Part shown: positions 57,185 through 64,000 of the stretch, one piece after another | Numbering within the stretch: position 1 is the first letter of the stretch | Layout: each line of letters starts with the position of its first letter | Source of the DNA: Apostichopus japonicus | Lineage: Eukaryota; Echinodermata; Holothuroidea; Aspidochirotida; Stichopodidae | Length of the DNA stretch: 64,000 bases | NCBI RefSeq assembly: GCF_037975245.1 | Contig: NC_092567.1 | Span: forward strand, 26,656,876-26,720,875 | Reading direction: 5' to 3' | Made by a program: the position numbers and the translations under genes | Notes under the pieces: generated by a model | Seen by the model: only the letters and a program-made list of their open reading frames with translations | The model's database searches: none | What the model was told of the DNA's origin: nothing

Positions 57185-58900
57185 CAGAGTTGTCAACAAG
57201 TCCCTAGCTGCAAGTCTCAAGTCAAGTCTCAAGTCACCTTGAAAATTTTGAGCGAGTTTCAAGTCAAGTCTCAAGTCTTTGGAGGTCGAGTCTCGAGTCA
57301 AGTCTCAAGTCCCTATGAGCAAGTCCCAAGTCAAGTCTCAAGTCTTTGAAGTTTGAATACAATGATGCAGGCTACGAATAATGTAACAGTGTTCCAGGAA
57401 ACTGAGGAAAGCAAATAAAAGTTATTGTTACAATCATGGGCGTCAGCAGGTTTCAGAAAGTGAGGGGGACACTATACTATCTAAGCGGAGCGCCAAGATT
57501 GGTTGGCGCGTAGCGTACCAGAAAATTTTGGGTACATAAGACCCCCTAGATCGCAGAAGACGGCCTTCCTGAGTCGTTTTTAGTTACATCAGAACCAGAT
57601 CTGTGAGGAGAAATTTTGTCTCACAAAACTAAATTCCGACAGAAAGTACTGGTAGAAAGAACCGTTGTTTACGTGGGTTCTAGGCCTAATTTCGGTAGTT
57701 TGGTATCATATAATATCCTGCATACAGGCAGAATACTGTCTGTAGGGCCTAAAATATATGATATTACCTTCCTGGTGGGGTCATCGCCTTGTTTTCAAGT
57801 TGAAATGCGCCGTTGTTTTCTCTGATTCACAGTGTAGGGCAAGGGGAATTCCATTTCTGGCGAGAAGGGGTGCTTCCACAAAACACTCTAAAACATCGTT
57901 CAAACATCGCACAAACTTTTATCAGAGGTCTCGGACGAAGCGGGGAGGGTGAATATCGGAGGAAGGGGGATAAAGGGCCAAGCACTGTTCTAATTTCCAG
58001 TGCAATTCATTGATAATGATTCTTAAGTTAGATTCTACTTGAATCAGCTCAGCAATTGTGATAGAAAATCGCGCATATGCATGTGATTTTTTTTAATAAC
58101 TGCTCTGAAAAGTGGGTGGGACAAATGATATGATATCCCCTCCACTTTTGAAAGTGGGGGGGACATGTCCCCCCCCCCCGTCCCCCACCTGTTGACGCCC
58201 ATGGTTACAATTGAATACATGTGTTTGTATCCAAACGAAACTATCTTCGGAATTGGTACGTACGCCGCCATAATTGTGATTGCAGCATACAGATGGAATC
58301 GGGGCTACCAGATGAAATCAATGCTTTGCGGCCAAATTGATTTTTTACGCCAAAATAAATTCAGACAAAACTCAGTCAAACAATGACCGAAATTCTGCCA
58401 AATTTTCGGCTGCTGAACACTAGAATTATGTGGTATAAATTAAACAGCCGAATAGCAAAACCGGGGCACACGCCACGGAACAAATCACCTCAAAATTTGC
58501 TAGCCACTGTTTTATTGAAAAAGGCCAACTTTCAGGCAAACAGCAGCCCTGGATGGAATATTCAACCAAGCCAATGGTAGTTATGGTAACGCCTGTAGTC
58601 GTCGTTGGGCGCTCGTATTTCCAGCGTACACGAAACCATAATTATTTATTATCAATATCAACTTATGAAGTTATTTAATGATTAAAAAATTGTGAAATAC
58701 AAACAAGTCTCTAGTAGAAAAACCGAGTCTTTTGAAGGCAAGTCTCAAGTCAAGTCCCAAGTCTTTGCTAACTTTTTGGGCAAGTCTCAAGTCAAGTCCC
58801 AAGTCTCTGACAGCCGAGTCTCGAGTCGAGTCTCAAGTCCTAAAATTTGCGACTCGAGTCGGACTCGAGTCCGAGTCCCTGACTCGAGTCCCCAACTCTG
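57185..58900. mobile_element. Third-level nested hAT-like element
   Basis: Ends CAGAGTTGTCAACAAGTCCC (left) and CGAGTCCCCAACTCTG (right). A perfect 8-bp duplication, AGTTTTAG, lies at 57177-57184 and 58901-58908. Near both ends are arrays of CAAGTCTCAAGTCAAGTC-type repeats. Confidence 0.92.
57435..58203. mobile_element. Innermost (fourth-level) hAT-like element
   Basis: Ends CATGGGCGTCAGCAGG (left) and CCTGTTGACGCCCATG (right). A perfect 8-bp duplication, GTTACAAT, lies at 57427-57434 and 58204-58211. It carries a hairpin module at 57477-57575 and a C/G run near 58160-58185. Confidence 0.93.
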
Positions 58901-59873
58901 AGTTTTAGATCTCATGGCTTAGAAATTTAGTTTGGAGAAATACATGGGCGTCTGCAGAAAGAAAATCAGGGGACAAATAATCCAAGTAGACTTTTGTATA
59001 TACGATGGGTCTGGGGTCCTCTCCCAGAAAACAAATATAGACTGCCGCAAATGCGATTTCCGTCCTATATTTAACAACTGTGGATAAAATACAATAAAAT
59101 GAAACTGCTGCATGTCATTTGCACAATGCTGGATCAAACTGCGCCAAAGTTCAATACAGGGGAACTTGAAATGCAGCTATTGGTCAAGACAAATTGGTGG
59201 GGACACGGTATATCATGTCCCCACTACTGAAAAAGTTGGTGGGGACGCGTCCCGCTGTCCTCACCAGGATCTGCGCCCATGGTTTGGAGGCTGTTTATCG
59301 TGGAACGCCATTTTCATGCTCACTGATATGATGTGATATCTGCTGTTTGCTTTACAAATTCGAATAATTTTGTCACTGTTCCTCTTTCTCTTCCCGTTTT
59401 CTTGCCGTATTTTCTACTCCATCCTTTTCTCTCTTTCTTCTTTTTCTTTTCCTTCCTTCACCTCGTTGAAGTTGGCAAGTGTATACAATTCCAAAGCTAT
59501 TCAACAGCAACAAAACGTTATTTTGTGTATGTCTGTTGTGGGGTGAAGTTAGCGCTATGAGCTACAAGTTCCAATGCGCAAGGTGGGGGGAAAGGGGCTA
59601 GAAATAATGTGTGGGTCAATTCTAACTCGGTTTTCGGTCGTTAATTGTTGATGTAGCCTACCAGGTAAACGGTAGAAATGACTTTAACAATTTCAAATTT
59701 AATAATTTGATTTATTAAGCCATTTGGAGCACATAACTTAGGCTATAACAGAACATTACTGGCAAAAACTTGGGGGGGTTGATTGTGTGGGCCAACCCCC
59801 CCTCTTCAAAAAGTGGCGGGGTTAAAACCCCCCCCCCCCCAACCCCCCCTGTTTCTCCGCCACTGATCCACAT

Positions 59874-60231
59874 TAAGACTTCTCTCAAACCATGAATAAA
59901 ACGGAGAGTCAATTTCTAGATATGTACTTAGGAACCACTTGCTGCAATAATTCTACATTTGTCAAACTGTTGATAAATTGGAAAGGCACTTGTAGGGCAT
60001 CTCGGTCAAATCTTTAACTTTTATGTCCAGCACTTCAGAGGCCAGGGACATTTGTTTGTGTACTGTGGGGAGGGGGGTGGAGATATTAATTTGTCCAGGG
60101 GAAGGGTACCCTCTCCCTTTTGAGAAATTTTGGTGCAATTGAAGGAGCTTACATGCAAAATGGTGCTATATTTTGCAACTCTAAAAACAAGATGAAACTT
60201 TGTCGACTGTTTAGGTTGTACTGCATATTCA

Positions 60232-60294
<63 letters not shown>

Positions 60295-61740
60295 CCTGTG
60301 TAGACTAGAATGGTCGTATACTATCCAGCTAATGAGGTAGGGGAGAGCTGGGTCCCCGGGTTTGTTTTCCTGGAGGGATAAAACCACCAGAAGTATACGT
60401 GGTTGTTCCAATGTCAGAGTCACGGAGAGCCAGGACCAGAGCACCAGGGACAGCTGTGGTCCCAAGCCCATTTTTTTCACCGTTGTTGTTACACTTACTA
60501 GCATATAATGCAAAAGAGAATATACTATTCTTTTCCATATTTTCCCTGCGGACCCGCAGGCTCGTCAATCATGCTGCGGAAAGAGATCTTATCTCTCCAG
60601 ATATATCTTACAGAGGTTTTTCATTAAACACCGCACCCCCCCCCCCCCCACACCCACATCTCTCTCTTTTTTCTCTTTCATCTCTGAGGCAACAAAGATC
60701 ATAAGAAAGTAAGTGTATATTTCTGCCACTCACATTTGCTATTAAGGATTCAATCCCAGGCGCAGTGCTACTGGTTATTATTCATGAGCATTTTTGTATT
60801 ATCAAAATGAATGCCAGACAATCAAATGATCTACTATATATTTACTACCTCGTTATACGTCTACTCGTCTCAAAATGTCAAGGTCGAGGTTTTGACGTGA
60901 TAATGAAAAATATATATGGAACAATGATATTCGAAAGGTTCGGAAAAGTAGAAATTTTGACGTAAAATAGTCAACATTTCCCATTAGTATCTAGAAGGCT
61001 TCTGGTGAAGACCCAAGTGATTTGTCTGCCCTTACTCCCCCACCCCCCCCCCCCCTGACCATTTTGGTAACCTCCTATGCCACTGATCTGCTTTCACAAA
61101 CTTGTACAAAATATCACAAATATAGGCTGCAGTTCATTTTGTGTTCTAATACTCAACTTTTTGCACATGCCCTGAATAAGGCTTTTCTGATATTTCGCTC
61201 TGCTAATGTACTGCTGATAATTACCATGGAGATGAATGCAGCAAGTCGAATAATTTCTACTGGATGAGCGATCAAAACATTGTTCGCTCCTAAATTGCTC
61301 TCAGTCTGAAAGCAACCGTAAAATCATACTGAACGCCTCATCCAACTTACAGTCAACTTAAGGTTATCAACTATTGGCACTCTATAATAACTTAAACACA
61401 CTTCTCAATCATACAACTTCCTAGGCCTAAACTCACGCACAGCGTTTAACATTACTGTCAAGTGCACACAAACATATGAGCCATATTTTTGCTGGAGAAC
61501 CCCAACTTGCAAATACATGAAGATCGCAATGAAGCCCTCCGTCAGTTGGGATTCTGTGGACTGACCAAACCAGGAGACTGGCAGCGGACTCGTGCAGTGT
61601 AAGAATATACAACAAAGTTAGTATGAGTACACGTAGAGTACCTTTCCGGGTAGAAATGCGTACTAGTTCGAGGAAAAGTAAAACCTAGTCTACCTAGACT
61701 TGCTCTAGGAGTATCTGCATGAGACTTTAAAATACCTCTA
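59874..61740. other. Intergenic DNA with an (AT)n microsatellite
   Basis: A 60-bp AT dinucleotide run lies at about 60234-60292. C-runs lie near 60637 and 61040. No gene was recognised. Confidence 0.55.
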
Positions 61741-61744
61741 CTAA

Positions 61745-62125
61745 GAGAACAAATCCATGAGTACTAGTATGCGAGAACACTGACAACCATTCTAGAATAC
61801 GGGTACAGAGTACAAATCCATGAGTACCAGTATGCGAGTACACTGACAACCATTCTAGAATACGGGTACAGAGTACAAATCCATGAGTACCAGTATGCGA
61901 GTACACTGACAACCATTCTAGAATACGGATACAGAGTACAAATCCATGAGTACCAGTATGCGAGTACACTGACAACCATTCTAGAATACGGGTACAGAGT
62001 ACAAATCCATGAGTACCAGTATGCGAGTACACTGACAACCATTCTAGAATACGGGTACAGAGTACAAATCCATGAGTACCAGTATGCGAGTACACTGACA
62101 ACCATTCTAGAATACGGGTACAGAG
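61745..62125. repeat. 63-bp tandem repeat, about 6 copies
   Basis: Unit contains GAGTACCAGTATGCGAGTAC, then CTGACAACCATTCTAGAATA and CAGAGTACAAATCCAT. Because 63 is a multiple of three, two minus-strand frames stay open as 21-residue repeats. No start context or flanking exon suggests a real protein. Confidence 0.95.
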
Positions 62126-62129
62126 TACA

Positions 62130-64000
62130 AATTCACTACTAGTCTCATGCTAGAATGTAAGTTCGTTTGCACAAGAGAAACCTATATATGACAGTACAAG
62201 ACCAAACCGGAAGTCTAACCGGAAAAAAAGAGACACGCATTGAGACTACACTAAACTGTATCCCATCTGTGCCTTACAGGAAACCTATTATATATACCTG
62301 GGGATACCATAATCATTTTACCAATCCTATTAGCTTACATCAGAATAATCCTGGGTGGATGGGTGCGTATATTCCATCAATACTGACATTGTGGGACAAT
62401 AGCATCATAATACATCATGTTACATGTGGGTAGGTTGGGCAGGTCGGGGGATTAAGCTGTTTGTTCAAGTTTCATGAACATGATCGTGTCCGTCATTGGT
62501 TTTTGTCGTAATTATGTAGATAATGTTGAGAGTTCTTAAGTTAAAGTCCTTCACCCACCAAGCCCTAGTGAAAATAAAGAAATGATCCCAGACACCGAAG
62601 ACAGGGAGTACGTATCATTACTCGAAAAGTTTTGACTGATTATCTTAACAGCTTATTGAAGTAAAAAAATATGTTCGGCTTTGAAATGACCCCACTTCTC
62701 ACAGACCTTTTCGAAACTCTTTCCCCTCACCGACTTCCACCCCCGCCCCCTCGTCCCCCAAAACAAACATTTATCGGACCCTTATAGGGGTCAGCGGACC
62801 TCGGGTGGAGAAAGATGAAACTTCACTGGATCATTAACCTGGTCGTTGCAACACGACTAATGCAATTATTTCTTCTCTAAATTGATTAAAATTTCCTTCT
62901 CGCAAAAAAGCATTGCCTGGTTCACTACCCTTAAATATTCTACTCGTTTCGAGTAAATGTCTCTTCAAGGAGGATGAGGATTTAATGAATAAAACTAGAC
63001 GGGATAAAATTCAATTTACAAGTATTGACCAATCGATAAAATGTCTTTTTTTATATGTCAGAGTGTATTTACTCATTGCCGACTACAATGTCCAGCATAT
63101 AAAACAATAGCACATATCCTACGGTAAGGGACCCTTGTTGATTTCATTTTATTACACGAAATGTAAGTGATATTACCAGCTATTAATGCAGATATTTTTA
63201 TGGCCATCAAATGTCAGTTCTTTAAATCGTTTCCTCAACACCTGTTTGAACGTAGCGGCCATTAAGAGTAGCCACTAACAGCAGCCAATAGTGTATACAT
63301 CAACGTTACACGCCGTTGGCCACTGATGTTTGTACACTGTGACGAGCGCATGGTACGCTGTGGCGGGAAAGTGGAACCCCAGCAGCCACTATGGGCAGCC
63401 TAAATTAGCGGACAATTACAAGACTTTACTTTTTCTTAACTGTTTTAAAGCGATAATAATTCACGCTATGCATCAATGAGGCTTCCTCAACGCCGTTTAA
63501 CTGTGGAAGTCATCGGTAGAATCTACCTTAATTAGTTACATCAACCATGCGATAAGGGACTGACTCGAATCGAAAAGTATACTCTAGGACTTTCATCTAT
63601 TACTATTGGAATTTGGAATATTCCTGTCTTAGGTGAGATGTTTTCTTAATTTGTCACACAATAAATGATTTCTATATTGCCTTCTTTTCAATGTGTGTAC
63701 TAATTGAGTTAGTATCCAGTGTAAGTGTAAAATGTATAGGCCTATAGCGAATTGTTCATGGAATCTTGAAACGTGCCTTAACGCATTGCACATTTTTTAT
63801 GATGAGACTGCGCTAAGTATAGTTACTTTGGTCAAATTGGGCCTATTTACTATTTACCCGTATTTTGGTAACCATCTCTCTGACCATGGCATGATGTATT
63901 TTGAACATGTAACCATGCATTGACCTACGTCTAAGCGGGCTATGGCTAAGTAGTAAAATTGGTTTATTCTTTCATTGGTAAAGTTTATGCAAAGACCTAA
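62130..64000. other. Right edge, no recognised feature
   Basis: Non-repetitive AT-rich DNA with only short ORFs (at most 88 codons), none resembling a known protein. Confidence 0.5.

Larger units (their letters stand above)
57002..59281. mobile_element. Second-level nested hAT-like element
   Basis: Ends CATGGGCGCAGATC (left) and GATCTGCGCCCATG (right, preceded by AG). Flanking 8-mers GTTTTGAG (56994-57001) and GTTTGGAG (59282-59289) match at 7 of 8. It carries a hairpin module at 57057-57155. GGTGGGGACGCGT occurs near both ends. Confidence 0.9.
56210..59865. mobile_element. Outermost hAT-like element of a four-level nest
   Basis: Ends CAGTGGCGGAGA (left) and TCTCCGCCACTG (right). A perfect 8-bp duplication, ATCCACAT, lies at 56202-56209 and 59866-59873. 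It contains two hairpin modules (56287-56398 and 56447-56545) and the nested elements below. No transposase coding was seen. Confidence 0.93.

Noticed and set aside
61727-62105. ORFs of 113 and 124 codons made of a 21-residue repeat
   Set aside because: The 63-bp unit keeps several frames open. Two overlapping frames on the same strand being equally open argues against coding.

Overview
This is a eukaryotic (animal) nuclear window. Genes are split into many short exons with GT-AG introns, intergenic DNA is AT-rich, and transposon and minisatellite density is very high. The encoded proteins are conserved metazoan ones. Their divergence from human, the intron pattern and the abundance of non-autonomous hAT elements suggest an invertebrate deuterostome such as an echinoderm or hemichordate. 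That placement is inference; nothing in the sequence fixes the species.

Five protein-coding genes can be modelled. From left to right they are: (1) a calumenin/reticulocalbin-like ER EF-hand protein, minus strand, only its first two coding exons (1065-5224), running off the left edge; (2) IMMP1L, mitochondrial inner-membrane peptidase subunit 1, minus strand, five coding exons, 157 aa (11361-14133); (3) WDR45/WIPI4, plus strand, nine exons, 342 aa (17598-25416); (4) RTN4IP1, mitochondrial NAD(P)H oxidoreductase-like protein, minus strand, two coding exons around a 6.4 kb intron, about 456 aa (28963-36763); (5) cathepsin D, plus strand, nine exons, 391 aa (41761-53692). In every model the exon phases join without a frameshift and the catalytic or signature motifs are intact. 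No tRNA, rRNA or CRISPR array was seen.

The rest is repeats. I found eleven hAT-like elements bounded by 8-bp target-site duplications (ten perfect, one 7/8), plus a twelfth with a 6/8 match. They are often nested: a four-level nest at 56210-59865, and at 2045-4626 a LINE split by one hAT element that is itself split by another. Eight copies of a roughly 110-bp GC-rich module with a hairpin core lie 40-80 bp inside elements whose terminal inverted repeats differ. Two foldback-type elements have arms of tandem palindromes or short repeats (39095-41115, 15486-16498). A 0.6 kb element with a 10-bp duplication lies at 5820-6441.

Minisatellites are common and several grew out of exon sequence. 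WDR45 exon 8 with its splice donor is repeated ten times (93 bp x 10). The WDR45 stop region is copied into its 3' UTR. The RTN4IP1 stop codon lies in a 53-bp x 5 array. An inverted copy of cathepsin D exon 5 with its splice acceptor lies in intron 6.

The region from about 60.3 kb to the right edge contains no gene I can recognise.
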